64,000 nucleotides of DNA from Cereibacter_A sp052244495. Its GTDB lineage: Bacteria; Pseudomonadota; Alphaproteobacteria; Rhodobacterales; Rhodobacteraceae. Position numbers and translations under genes: made by a program. The notes under the pieces were generated by a model. That model was not told the origin of the DNA. It worked only from the letters and a program-made list of their open reading frames with translations, and did no database searches. The DNA is taken from assembly GCA_052244495.1 (NCBI GenBank), contig JBQPXH010000004.1. One strand, given 5' to 3'. Positions within the stretch are counted from its first letter, which is position 1. Every line of letters begins with the position of its first letter. This document shows positions 16,655 to 24,453 of this stretch, piece after piece.

Positions 16655-17473
16655 TCAGAAGCCGGTGGCCTTGCGCAGCATGTTCAGCGCCACAATGGTG
16701 ATGAAGACGGCAAAGACGCGCTTCAGCGGCTTGGGATCCATTGCATGGGCGAGCCGCACGCCAAGGGGTGTCGTCAGCAGCGTCATCGCGATGGTGATGC
16801 CGAAGGCCGGCAGGTTGACCGCGCCGGCCGTCCAGGGCGGAGCCGCATCGGTCGGCGTGAGGAGGAAGAGCACGGCGGAGGGCAGCGCGATGATGACGCC
16901 GAAGCCCGCGGCCGTGGCAACCGCCCGATGGATCGGCATGCTGAAGAGGCTCATCAGCGGGACGCCGAACGTGCCCCCGCCGATCCCCATGAGCACCGAC
17001 AGGAATCCCACGCCTGTCCCGGTCGCGGCGCGCGCGCCGCCTCCGGGCATGTGGGCACCCAGCCGCCAGCTTGCCTTGCCGAGGGCCATGTAGAGCCCCA
17101 CGGCCATGCCCACGATGCCGAAGATCCCCTGCAGAACCGCCGACCGCAGGCTCGAGGCCGTGAGCGTGCCCGCAACCGCTCCGATCGCGATCCAGGGACC
17201 CCAGAGGCGCAGGATCGCAAGATCGACCGCACCCCTGCCGTGATGGGCATGGACCGAGCGGAGTGACGTCACGATGATCGTGGCGAGGGAGGTCGCGAGG
17301 CAGACGCGCATCAACGAGGGACCGCCGTAGCCCAGCGTCTCGAAAGCGTAGAGATAGGCGGGCACAAGCACCAGACCGCCACCGACGCCGAGAAGGCCTG
17401 CGATGATGCCCGCGAAGGCGCCGATCGCGAGCAGAAGGGCCAGCATCGGCAGGAGGAGGGACAGGTCGGTCAT
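16655..17473 (-). CDS. TauE/SafE family sulfite/anion exporter (membrane permease)
   Basis: The 272-residue integral membrane protein has about seven or eight hydrophobic segments and the two glycine-rich family signatures GLLGVGGGLVLVP (N-half) and LMGIGGGTFGVPL (C-half), diagnostic of TauE/SafE permeases. Members export sulfite, sulfoacetate or other organic anions. The substrate cannot be told from sequence. The start at 17473 (MTDLSLLLPMLALLL) fits the first membrane helix; longer in-frame starts add a charged, non-hydrophobic extension. It follows dusA on the same strand with a 67-base gap. Confidence 0.88.
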   Translation of the reverse strand: MTDLSLLLPMLALLLAIGAFAGIIAGLLGVGGGLVLVPAYLYAFETLGYGGPSLMRVCLATSLATIIVTSLRSVHAHHGRGAVDLAILRLWGPWIAIGAVAGTLTASSLRSAVLQGIFGIVGMAVGLYMALGKASWRLGAHMPGGGARAATGTGVGFLSVLMGIGGGTFGVPLMSLFSMPIHRAVATAAGFGVIIALPSAVLFLLTPTDAAPPWTAGAVNLPAFGITIAMTLLTTPLGVRLAHAMDPKPLKRVFAVFITIVALNMLRKATGF

Positions 17474-17540
17474 TCGCGGGCCTTTCGCGCGGTAGCGGCC
17501 CGCCTTAGCCTGCGCCACACCGGAAGGCCAGAGGCGCGGC

Positions 17541-18554
17541 TCAGGCAGCCCGCGGCCGCACGGCCTCGAGCGCTTCGTCGAAGAGCGCGAGGCCTGCGCC
17601 GGGGCGCGAAGCACCCTCCGAGAGGATGCGGCGCCAGTGCCGGGCCCCGGGCCGGCCGGCGAAGAGACCGAGCATGTGACGCGTGATCTGGTGGAGACGC
17701 CCGCCACGGGACAGATGGTCGGCTATGTAGGGGCGCATCTCCGCGAGCACGGCCCCGAGATCGCGCGGCGGCTCGTCGCCCCAGAGCCGGTCCGCCCCGA
17801 GCAGCAATTCCGGCTCGTTGTAGGCGGCGCGGCCGATCATGACGCCATCGAGTCCCTGCGCCAGCAGCGCCTCTGCCTGCGCGAGGCTCGCCACGCCGCC
17901 GTTCAGGCAGATGGTCAGGTCGGGATAGCGGCGCTTCATCTCGATCACGAGCGGATAGTCGAGCGGCGGGATATCGCGGTTCTCGCGCGGGCTGAGGCCC
18001 TGCAGCCAAGCCTTGCGGGCGTGGATCACGAAGTGGCGGACCCCAGCCCCGGCGACCACTTCGAGGAAGGCGGGCAGCACGTCCGCGGGCTCCTGCTCGT
18101 CCACGCCGATCCGGCACTTGACCGTGACCGGAACCGGGCTTTCGCCGATCATTGCGGCCACGCAATCGGCCACGAGGCGCGGCCTCTCCATCAGCACGGC
18201 TCCGAAGCAGCCGGACTGGACGCGGTCGGACGGGCAGCCGACGTTGAGGTTGATTTCGTCATAGCCGAAAGGCACCGCGAGACGGACGGCCTCGGCAAGC
18301 TCGGCCGGATCCGAGCCGCCGAGTTGCAGCGCGACCGGATGCTCCGCCTGAGAATATCCAAGAAGCCGATCGCGAGGGCCGTGGATCACGGCGGGCGCGG
18401 TCACCATTTCGGTGTAGAGCATCGCCCGCCGCGTCATGAGGCGGTGGAAGAAGCGGCAGTGGCGATCCGTCCAGTCCATCATCGGGGCGACCGAGAGCCT
18501 GTGCGCCATCTCGGGCGCATTCGGGGAGATCGGAAGGGACTGGTCCAGCGTCAT
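17541..18554 (-). CDS. dusA: tRNA-dihydrouridine(20/20a) synthase
   Basis: DusA reduces uridine 20/20a in the tRNA D-loop using FMN and NADPH. The 337-residue product shows SVAPMMDWTDRHCRFF (FMN-binding start), LNVGCPSDRVQSGCFGA with the catalytic cysteine near residue 104, VKCRIG, FVIHARKAWLQGLSP and GVMIGRAAYNEP. The first two blocks and the HARKAWL variant distinguish DusA from DusB/C. I chose ATG 18554 (MTLDQSLPIS); upstream in-frame extension to 18758 would enter the iol relic. Downstream is the TauE/SafE gene. Confidence 0.94.
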   Translation of the reverse strand: MTLDQSLPISPNAPEMAHRLSVAPMMDWTDRHCRFFHRLMTRRAMLYTEMVTAPAVIHGPRDRLLGYSQAEHPVALQLGGSDPAELAEAVRLAVPFGYDEINLNVGCPSDRVQSGCFGAVLMERPRLVADCVAAMIGESPVPVTVKCRIGVDEQEPADVLPAFLEVVAGAGVRHFVIHARKAWLQGLSPRENRDIPPLDYPLVIEMKRRYPDLTICLNGGVASLAQAEALLAQGLDGVMIGRAAYNEPELLLGADRLWGDEPPRDLGAVLAEMRPYIADHLSRGGRLHQITRHMLGLFAGRPGARHWRRILSEGASRPGAGLALFDEALEAVRPRAA

Positions 18555-18659
18555 TGGCGTGTTCTCGTGCGGCTGCCTGTGGACGCCCGGCGACTGCGCA
18601 GGATCGGGCGAGGTCGATATAATGGCGGATCCGCGTGGACGCGAGGGATAAGATCGCGG

Positions 18660-19130
18660 TCCCAACGGCAATGCGAGGCCCTGCATTCGGCGTCCCGATG
18701 CTCTGGAGCAGGACCTTGCGGCCTGCTTCGCGCTGGCCATGCACCAGCCTCTGCTCAAGGGCTTCGCTGTCGGCCGGACGATCTTCGCGCAGGCAGCGCG
18801 CGAGCGGCTTGCAGACCCGATCAGGGGCGATGACGCTGCCGTTCTCGCCTTCTGCCAGAATGTTCAGGCCGAGGCCTGCGATTACCCTGAGAGCTTCTTC
18901 GTGCCGCGAGTCTGGTGCATCCGGAGGCCCGAGCCTGGTCCGATGGAACTGGCCGACGTGGCCAGGATGATCGCCGCCGCCAGCCGCGCGTGATCGTCGC
19001 TGGCGGCGGCATGCCCTGTTCGCGGACCAGGCAACCCTCGCGGCCTTCGCCGAGAGTCACAACATCCCGCTGGTCCAAACTCAGGAACGAGGGCTCTCTG
19101 CCGGCCGGCAACGTGGCATCGGTGATCAGG
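18660..19130 (+). pseudogene. Decayed iolC-iolD remnant (myo-inositol catabolism)
   Basis: Translation gives LEQDLAACFALA then KGFAVGRTIFAQAARE (18712-18798), which matches the C-terminal DUF2090 region of IolC kinase fusions. It then passes without a stop into VQAEACDYPESFFVPR and IRRPEPGPMELADVARMI (18859-18980), an internal stretch of IolD (trihydroxycyclohexanedione hydrolase). After a frame change come RVIVAGGGMP, then ATLAAFAESHNIPLVQTQ in another frame, then GSLPAGNVASV in yet another: the next IolD blocks in correct order. An internal deletion has joined the two genes and at least three frameshifts follow. No start or full domain remains, so it is non-functional. Confidence 0.75.
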
Positions 19131-19231
19131 TCGTAGCAACTGCGAGCAAGAACGCCTTGATGCGGGTCAGTCGTATCCGACCGGTCGCATGCGTGCGCCT
19201 CAGGAGACGTGGGATGCGTTCTGAGGAAGAG

Positions 19232-19308
19232 GTGGTGCCCAGAGCCGGAATCGAACCAGCGACACGCGGATTTTCAATCCGCTGCTCTACCAACTGAGCT
19301 ATCTGGGC
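19232..19308 (-). tRNA. tRNA-Phe (anticodon GAA)
   Basis: The minus strand folds as a full cloverleaf: acceptor GCCCAGA/TCTGGGC, D-arm GCTCAGTTGGTAGAGC, anticodon stem GCGGA/TCCGC around TTGAAAA (anticodon GAA), T-arm GCTGG-TTCGATT-CCGGC, and encoded CCA. The variable region is GTGTCC, one base longer than in E. coli tRNA-Phe. The gene sits between the iol relic and yacG, a junction where rearrangement has evidently occurred. Confidence 0.97.
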
Positions 19309-19396
19309 TCCGTCCGGCGGCGCCGGGTTGGTGGCGTGGTCTTTAGAATGAAGCGGAGAGGGTGTCCAGAGGGTCCGGGCAAAATTCTTTCGGGGG

Positions 19397-19579
19397 CTAG
19401 TGACTCGAGACGTCGTCACGATCCGACGGCGGGTCACCGGGCGCCTGCTCGTCGTCGTCGACCGCAGGGATCCGGTAGTTGCCCTTCAGCCAGTTGCCGA
19501 GATCAACGTCGGCACAGCGGCGCGAGCAGAAGGGGCGGTATCGTGCGTCGGACGCACGGCCGCAGATCGGACAGGTCAT
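19397..19579 (-). CDS. yacG: Zinc-binding protein YacG (DNA gyrase inhibitor family)
   Basis: The 60-residue protein has the YacG zinc ribbon: CPIC at residues 3-6 and CSRRC at about 18-22, then DLGNWLKGNYRIP. In E. coli YacG binds GyrB and inhibits gyrase. The acidic C-terminus (DDDEQAPGDPPSDRDD) is typical. The ATG overlaps the stop of the upstream RNase E/G gene by four bases (ATGA), so it is the last gene of the infA-maf-rng-yacG unit. It was chosen over a very long in-frame extension that only shadows the RNase gene. Confidence 0.92.
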   Translation of the reverse strand: MTCPICGRASDARYRPFCSRRCADVDLGNWLKGNYRIPAVDDDEQAPGDPPSDRDDVSSH

Positions 19580-20616
19580 CCCAGAAGCTCCGTCAGCGGG
19601 ATTCGGTCGCGCTTGCGCACAAGTTCGTAGAGGCCGAGCGGGGTCCAGCCGGCAAGGCTCGTCTCGGCCGACTCGCCGCGGAAGGCCGATCGCAGCACCT
19701 GCTCGAGCGCCACGCGGTCGCGCTTGGGCATCGGGGCGAAGTCGATGGCGACCTGCCCGCCGAGGCCACGAAGCCGCAGCTGGCGCGGCAGCTCGCGAGC
19801 GGCCGCGACATTGGCTTTCAGCGCCGCCGCGGGCGAGGTGTCGGAGCCCGTGTTCACGTCCACCGCCACGAGCGCACGCGTCGGCTCCACCGCCATGTGC
19901 GCCCCACCGCCGAGAGGCACCTGCGCCGACAGAAGCGCATCGCAGAGATCGGCCACCCCGTGACGGGCGAACGCTCCTTCGGCCTCGTCGATCTCGTCGG
20001 GCGCGGGCTCGGACCAGTCGCGCCAGGCAAGCTGGTGCGCGCCCGGCGCATCGACCAGAAGCTCGGGATCGCCCGGGAGGTCGGCCAGCACGGCCTCGGC
20101 CAGCGCCCGCGTCTCGGCGATCTCGGACGCGATCTCGGAATCCGGCGCCGTCTCGCAGGCCGAGCGCAGGATCAGGCCCAGATCGGTCGCGGCGCCCTCC
20201 ATCACCTCGGCGGCGACCGCAGACAGATCCTCGCGCAGCGCCTCGTCGCGGATGCGGCGCGAAATGTTGAGGCCGGGGGCGCCGGGGGTGAGAATGCAGA
20301 GCCGGCTCTTGAAGAGGAGCCGGGTGGTCACGGGAACGGCCTTGCCCGGCTCGGCCACGCCCGAGACCTGCACGAGGATGCGCTGTCCGGGCGCCAGGCC
20401 CGAGGCCTGCCGCAGGAACCCCGTGCCCTCGGGCAGCCGCACGAAGACCCCGCCCTGCCCCTTCACCGGCCGGTCCACGACGGCGCGGAAGATGGCCTCC
20501 GGCGCGAGTCGGTCCTCGGGCGGGTCGATCAGCAGATCCTCGAGCCGGCCATCCACGAGCAGAGCCGCCGCCTCGCGGCCGCGCAGACGGTCGAGGCAAA
20601 CCACGCGCCCCTTCAT
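19576..20616 (-). CDS. Ribonuclease E/G family protein (short form)
   Basis: The 346-residue product has RNase E/G blocks: KSRLCILTPGAPGLNISRRI, ALVAVDVNTGSDTS with the first catalytic aspartate near residue 245, and QVAIDFAPMPKRDR with the second. The S1 segment is abbreviated (VFVRLPEGTGFLRQASG) and the C-terminal zinc-link (CPxC) plus oligomerisation region of E. coli RNase G (489 residues) is missing. Catalytic metal binding looks intact. The protein probably processes rRNA or mRNA; it may act alone or through altered oligomers (inference). It overlaps maf upstream and yacG downstream by ATGA, so it is tightly coupled. Confidence 0.88.
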   Translation of the reverse strand: MKGRVVCLDRLRGREAAALLVDGRLEDLLIDPPEDRLAPEAIFRAVVDRPVKGQGGVFVRLPEGTGFLRQASGLAPGQRILVQVSGVAEPGKAVPVTTRLLFKSRLCILTPGAPGLNISRRIRDEALREDLSAVAAEVMEGAATDLGLILRSACETAPDSEIASEIAETRALAEAVLADLPGDPELLVDAPGAHQLAWRDWSEPAPDEIDEAEGAFARHGVADLCDALLSAQVPLGGGAHMAVEPTRALVAVDVNTGSDTSPAAALKANVAAARELPRQLRLRGLGGQVAIDFAPMPKRDRVALEQVLRSAFRGESAETSLAGWTPLGLYELVRKRDRIPLTELLG

Positions 20617-21191
20617 GCCGCGGTCCGGTAAAGCGGCACGCCCGCCGCGGCGAGCAGGTTGGCGGTTTCGGCCAGTGGCAGGCCCACGATGCCGGTGAAC
20701 GAACCGGCGATCCACGGGATGAAGGCCGAGGCAAGGCCCTGGATGGCATAGCCACCGGCCTTGCCCTCCCACTCGCCGCAGGCAAGATAGGCGTTGAGTT
20801 CCAGATCGGAGAGGCGCTTCATCTTCACCTGGCTCACCACCTCGCGTTGCCACATCCGGTCGCCGCGGCGCACGGCAACGGCGGTGATGACCTCGTGCCG
20901 CCGGCCGCCCAGTGCCACGAGAAAGCGCGCGGCCTCGCCTGCATCCGCCGGCTTTCCGAGGATCCGCCGGCCGAGCGCCACCGTCGTGTCGGCGCAGAGG
21001 ACGACATCCTCCGGGCCGGCCTCGACCGCTGCCGCCTTCTCCGCCGCGAGGCGCGCGCAGTAGGGCCGAGGCAATTCGCCCCGGTGCGGCTCCTCGTCGA
21101 TGTCGGGGGGCAGGATGGCGTCGGGAACGACGCCCAGTTGTGCCAGCAGCTCGCGCCGCCGCGGGCTGGCCGATCCGAGAATCAGCTTCAC
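20613..21191 (-). CDS. maf: Maf-family nucleoside triphosphate pyrophosphatase
   Basis: The 192-residue product contains the Maf signatures LGSASPRRRELL (residues 5-16), the DIDEEP acidic motif, LAAEKAAAV, and CADTTVALG with the catalytic aspartate. Maf proteins hydrolyse dTTP/UTP or modified pyrimidine nucleotides to the monophosphate and pyrophosphate, acting as housecleaning enzymes. It starts at 21191 and its predecessor infA stops at 21192. Its stop overlaps the RNase gene start (ATGA). Confidence 0.93.
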   Translation of the reverse strand: MKLILGSASPRRRELLAQLGVVPDAILPPDIDEEPHRGELPRPYCARLAAEKAAAVEAGPEDVVLCADTTVALGRRILGKPADAGEAARFLVALGGRRHEVITAVAVRRGDRMWQREVVSQVKMKRLSDLELNAYLACGEWEGKAGGYAIQGLASAFIPWIAGSFTGIVGLPLAETANLLAAAGVPLYRTAA

Positions 21192-21410
21192 TTACTTGAA
21201 GCGGTAGTTGATGCGGCCCTTCGACAGGTCGTAGGGGGTCATCTCGACCTGCACCTTGTCGCCGGCAAGGACACGGATGCGGTTCTTGCGCATCTTGCCT
21301 GCCATTACCGCAATCAGTTCATGGCCGTTGTCCAGCTCGACCCTGAATGTCGCGTTCGGCAGGAGTTCCTTCACGACACCGGGAAATTCGAGCGTATCTT
21401 CCTTGGCCAT
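21192..21410 (-). CDS. infA: Translation initiation factor IF-1
   Basis: The 72-residue S1/OB-fold protein (MAKEDTLEFPGVVKELLPN, then NGHELIAVMAGKMRKNRIR) binds the A site of the 30S subunit during initiation. Length and sequence match bacterial IF-1 throughout. GGAGAGACC precedes the ATG. It leads the maf-rng-yacG set and is separated from the upstream nitrilase gene by 208 bases that contain a promoter candidate. Confidence 0.98.
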   Translation of the reverse strand: MAKEDTLEFPGVVKELLPNATFRVELDNGHELIAVMAGKMRKNRIRVLAGDKVQVEMTPYDLSKGRINYRFK

Positions 21411-21457
21411 GGTCTCTCCAATGGGGTTTGGCCCGCGTCTTGCGCAGGCTCGTCAGT

Positions 21458-21486
21458 CAAATGAGCGCTTTCGCGCCACAATTCAA
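21458..21486 (-). promoter_or_regulatory. Candidate promoter for infA
   Basis: On the minus strand TTGAAT (21481-21486) and CATTTG (21458-21463) are 17 bases apart, preceded by CC to give CCTTGAAT. The CTTGAA start is compatible with either sigma-70 or the heat-shock sigma factor RpoH. A start near 21451 gives a 40-base leader to infA. Confidence 0.4.
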
Positions 21487-21618
21487 GGGGAAAAAGCGTC
21501 ACGCCGACTTTGGTTCCCGGCCGGGTCCGAGGGGTGTTGCGACCTTTCAGGCCCGTCCGACCGATAGACCTTCCTCGGCGCTGCCACCGGGGGCCTGCCA
21601 AGGGCAGTCGAGGCGACA

Positions 21619-22494
21619 TTACACGATCGCAACACCCGGAGCCAGCCGGTGGTCCTGCTCTGACCAGTGAACATGGTTGAGCACCCCGCCCTCGCGCCGC
21701 ACGCGGGCCACGGCACCGGGATCCACCTCGGCCAGCGCCCAGCCGGGCTCGTTCAGGCCCGTCTCGGCGAGGATGCCGGTCTCGGGCCAGCCATGATCGG
21801 GCGGGCCGTAGATCGCGGCGCGGCCGACGTTCTCGTCGACCGCCGGGCAGAAGTCGCAGAGGCCCACGGTGGGCGCGTGGACGACGACGCACTGGTTCTC
21901 GAGCGCCCGCGCCATCGACCCCACCCGCACCCGGGTAAAGCCCGCCAGACTGTCGGTGCAGGAGGGCGCGAGCAGGATCTCGGCGCCCTTCTCGACCATC
22001 GCGCGGGCCAGCAGGGGAAACTCGCTGTCGTAGCAGATGACGATGCCGATCCGGCCGAGCGCCGTCTCGAAGACACGCACCTCGCGCCCCGGCACGACGT
22101 TCCAGGTCTCGCGCTCGAAGCGGGTCATGATCAGCTTGTCCTGGTGGCCGATCACGCCCGACGGCCCGTAGAGCACTGCGCGGTTGACCGGCCTCTCGCC
22201 CTCGAACACCGGGGCCGAGGGACCGAGAATATGAACGCCATGGGCCTCGGCCAGCCGCAGGAGCAGGTCTCCGGCCGCCGGACCGTGACGGGCGACCTCG
22301 TGCAGCGCGGCTTCCAGATCGGCGGCGACCTCGCGCCCGCCGAGGCTCGCGAGTTCCATCGACCCGTATTCCGGAAAGACCAGCAGATCCGCCCCCTGCC
22401 GTGCGGCGCGAGAGACCCAGTCGGTCATCTTCGCTTCGTAACCGGAGAAGCTGTCGAACCAGTCGAGCGGATAGGCGGCGGCGGCGATCTTCAT
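21619..22494 (-). CDS. Carbon-nitrogen hydrolase (nitrilase superfamily)
   Basis: The 291-residue enzyme has the full Glu-Lys-Cys triad: FPEYGSMELA (Glu near 42), HQDKLIMTRFE (Lys near 121) and IVICYDSEFP (Cys near 155). Such enzymes hydrolyse nitriles or amides. The substrate is unknown. The start at 22494 (MKIAAAAYPLDWFDSF) fits the family beginning; the in-frame extension to 22917 is a shadow of the GNAT gene. The gene follows a GNAT acetyltransferase by 22 bases. GNAT and carbon-nitrogen hydrolase domains occur fused in other bacteria, so the two products may act on one metabolite. Confidence 0.9.
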   Translation of the reverse strand: MKIAAAAYPLDWFDSFSGYEAKMTDWVSRAARQGADLLVFPEYGSMELASLGGREVAADLEAALHEVARHGPAAGDLLLRLAEAHGVHILGPSAPVFEGERPVNRAVLYGPSGVIGHQDKLIMTRFERETWNVVPGREVRVFETALGRIGIVICYDSEFPLLARAMVEKGAEILLAPSCTDSLAGFTRVRVGSMARALENQCVVVHAPTVGLCDFCPAVDENVGRAAIYGPPDHGWPETGILAETGLNEPGWALAEVDPGAVARVRREGGVLNHVHWSEQDHRLAPGVAIV

Positions 22495-22516
22495 GGCGTC
22501 TCCGGGAAGCAGGGCG

Positions 22517-23104
22517 TCAGAGCGCGCGCATCCAGAACTGGAGCGGCTTCCGCGTCTGGTGGGTCTCGCCCACGTCGGTCCAGGCATAGTCGGCAAGCAC
22601 CCCCGGCAGGGGCGCGTAGCCGCGGCCGCGCCAGAAGGCGTCGTTGCTGTGCGCCGAGGCCGGGCGCAGGGGATGATCGTCCGGACGGACCACGGAACAG
22701 AAAGCGGAGTAGCGCCGACCGAGAGCCCGCGCATGATCCTCGCGCAGGTCGAAGAAGCGGTGCCCCATGCCCTGCCCGCGATACTCCGGCAGCAGCACCG
22801 ACTCGGCGCAGTAGAAGATCCGGTCGAGCGGCACGCCGGTCGCGGCGAAGGCCGCGGCGAAATCCTCGGCGTGGTCCTCCATCGGCGTGCCGGTCGCGGC
22901 ACCCACCAGCCGGTCACCGTCGAAGGCGCCGACGAGGATCGCGCCGGGGCTCGTGCGATAGGCGGCGAGGTAATTGCGCTCGTAGTCCATCGAGCCTTCG
23001 TAGAGGTAGGGCCAGTCGCGAAACACCGTCATCCGCAGCGCTGCGACCTCGTCGAGCCGCGCCTCGAGCGCGGCCCCGGTCAGGACGCGCGCCTCGAGGC
23101 TCAT
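22517..23104 (-). CDS. GNAT-family N-acetyltransferase
   Basis: The 195-residue protein has the acetyl-CoA-binding block ESVLLPEYRGQGMGHRFF (R/Q-x-x-G-x-G/A type, near residues 105-122) and the preceding strand GAILVGAFDGDRLVGAATG. The acceptor substrate cannot be read from sequence. Its start overlaps the stop of the NTF2-like gene by four bases and the nitrilase gene follows after 22 bases, so all three are one translational unit. Confidence 0.88.
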   Translation of the reverse strand: MSLEARVLTGAALEARLDEVAALRMTVFRDWPYLYEGSMDYERNYLAAYRTSPGAILVGAFDGDRLVGAATGTPMEDHAEDFAAAFAATGVPLDRIFYCAESVLLPEYRGQGMGHRFFDLREDHARALGRRYSAFCSVVRPDDHPLRPASAHSNDAFWRGRGYAPLPGVLADYAWTDVGETHQTRKPLQFWMRAL

Positions 23105-23499
23105 GCCGAGACCTGCCGGATCCAGTCATTGAGGTTGTAGAAGGTGGTCACGCGGGCGATCTTCCCGCCCCGCAGGTCGAAGAAGGCGCCGGCGGGCAGG
23201 ACGTAAGTCTGCCCATGCGCCTCGGGTAGCCCCGGATCGGTCTGCAGGTATTCGCCGTGCACGACGAACTCGGCCGCACCGCGGGTGCCGTCCTCGGTCA
23301 CGAAGATCACCATGTCGCGCAGTTCCTCGCGATAGCTCACGCCCATGTGCGAGCAGAACTCCGCGAACTTCTCGCGTCCGTGGCGCACCTCGCCCTCGTT
23401 CACCCGGTGCTCGATGTCGTCGGAGACACAGTCCAGCATGCCCTGGGCATCACCTGCGTTGAACGCCGCGTAGTAGCGCCCGATCAGTTCACGTCCCAT
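23101..23499 (-). CDS. Ketosteroid-isomerase-related NTF2-like protein
   Basis: The 132-residue protein has the cone-shaped NTF2 fold pattern: RELIGRYYAAFNAGDAQGML at the N-terminus, VSDDIEHRVNEGE, and GAFFDLRGGKIARVTTFYN near the end. Members bind or isomerise small hydrophobic molecules, but the catalytic role here is unknown. The start at 23499 lies inside the end of the LMW phosphatase gene (11-base overlap), and its stop overlaps the GNAT start. It is the first member of the three-gene cassette inserted before infA. Confidence 0.85.
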   Translation of the reverse strand: MGRELIGRYYAAFNAGDAQGMLDCVSDDIEHRVNEGEVRHGREKFAEFCSHMGVSYREELRDMVIFVTEDGTRGAAEFVVHGEYLQTDPGLPEAHGQTYVLPAGAFFDLRGGKIARVTTFYNLNDWIRQVSA

Positions 23500-23977
23500 G
23501 GCCTGCCTCCTCTGCCGTTTCGCTGGGCGGCCCGAAGCGCGCCACCATCCGGCCCCGGATCTGGTCGCGCACCTGGCGGTAGACGGCGAGCTTCTGCTCG
23601 CGCCCCTCGCCCAGCCCCGCAGGATCCATGATCGGCCAGTATTCCACATCAAGATGATAATAACGGGTGAGTTCAAGGGCCATCCGCTGGCTCGCCGGCG
23701 AGAGCGCCACGATCAGATCGAACCCCGAGAGGTCGTCGCCCCAGTCCATCATCTCCTCGAAGGAGCGCGACCGGTGCCGGGAGAGTTCGACGCCGATCTC
23801 CTGGCAGACGGAGACGGTGAAGCCGTCGATCTCGCGGTCGTTCTTGACGCCGGCAGACTGCACATAGGCCTGCCGGCCATAGAGCTTCTTCATCAGCCCC
23901 TCCGCCATCGGCGAACGGACCGAATTGTGGTCGCAGCAGAACAGCACCGAGGACGGCGGCTTCTGCGGCACGGTCAA
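23489..23977 (-). CDS. Low-molecular-weight protein-tyrosine-phosphatase/arsenate-reductase-like protein
   Basis: The 162-residue protein has the phosphate-binding loop C-x5-R in CDHNSVRSPMAEG (residues 15-27) and a downstream Asp-Pro in WPIMDPAGLGEG, matching the LMW phosphatase fold. The usual glycine of CxGNxCRS is replaced by histidine, as in ArsC-like members. Substrate may be phosphotyrosine or arsenate (undetermined). Its start overlaps the UPF0262 stop by four bases and the gene keeps the order hisD-UPF0262-phosphatase usual in the order. Confidence 0.87.
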   Translation of the reverse strand: MTVPQKPPSSVLFCCDHNSVRSPMAEGLMKKLYGRQAYVQSAGVKNDREIDGFTVSVCQEIGVELSRHRSRSFEEMMDWGDDLSGFDLIVALSPASQRMALELTRYYHLDVEYWPIMDPAGLGEGREQKLAVYRQVRDQIRGRMVARFGPPSETAEEAGHGT

Positions 23978-24450
23978 CCCCAGTGCAGGACGCAGATCAG
24001 CGTGAAGAGGCGGCGCGCGGTGTCGATGTCCACTTCGGCCTTGCCCTCCAGACGTTCCTTGAGCACGCGTGCGCCCTCATTGTGGATGCCCCGGCGCGCC
24101 ATGTCGATGGCTTCGATCTGGCTGGGCGGCAGCCGTTTCACCGCCTCGAAGTAGCTTTCACAGATCTGGAAGTAGTCCTTCACCACCTGCCGGAAGGGCC
24201 CGAGGCTGAGGTGAAACTCGCCGACCTTCTCCTGCTCCTCCGAGCGGACGTCGAAGACGAGCCGGCCGTCGCGGATCGCGAGCGTGAGCCGGAAGGGTCC
24301 GTCGACGGCGGGCTTCCCCTCGCGCGGCGGCAGGGCGAAGCTGTTCTCCTCGAGCAGATCGAAGATCGCGACCTGCCGCTCCTGCTCGATCTCGGCGGTG
24401 GGCGGGATCGGGCTCGTCTGGTCGATCTCGATGTGGCAGATGCGGTTCAT
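23974..24450 (-). CDS. UPF0262 family protein
   Basis: The 158-residue product (MNRICHIEIDQTSPIPPT) matches the UPF0262 family found almost only in alphaproteobacteria. It has conserved blocks VGEFHLSLGPFRQVVKDYF and EAIDMARRGIHNEGA. No catalytic motif or membrane segment is seen and no function is established. It lies 3 bases after hisD and is coupled by ATGA to the phosphatase gene. Confidence 0.9.
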   Translation of the reverse strand: MNRICHIEIDQTSPIPPTAEIEQERQVAIFDLLEENSFALPPREGKPAVDGPFRLTLAIRDGRLVFDVRSEEQEKVGEFHLSLGPFRQVVKDYFQICESYFEAVKRLPPSQIEAIDMARRGIHNEGARVLKERLEGKAEVDIDTARRLFTLICVLHWG

Positions 24451-24453
24451 CCC

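Noticed and set aside
18739..18993. An apparently intact 84-residue protein in the iol relic
   Set aside because: It joins the end of IolC to an internal piece of IolD, has no plausible ribosome-binding site, and the following DNA continues IolD in other frames.
19397..20785. Long in-frame N-terminal extension of yacG
   Set aside because: The extension is out-of-frame translation of the RNase E/G gene; the YacG family starts at MTCPIC, whose ATG overlaps the RNase stop.
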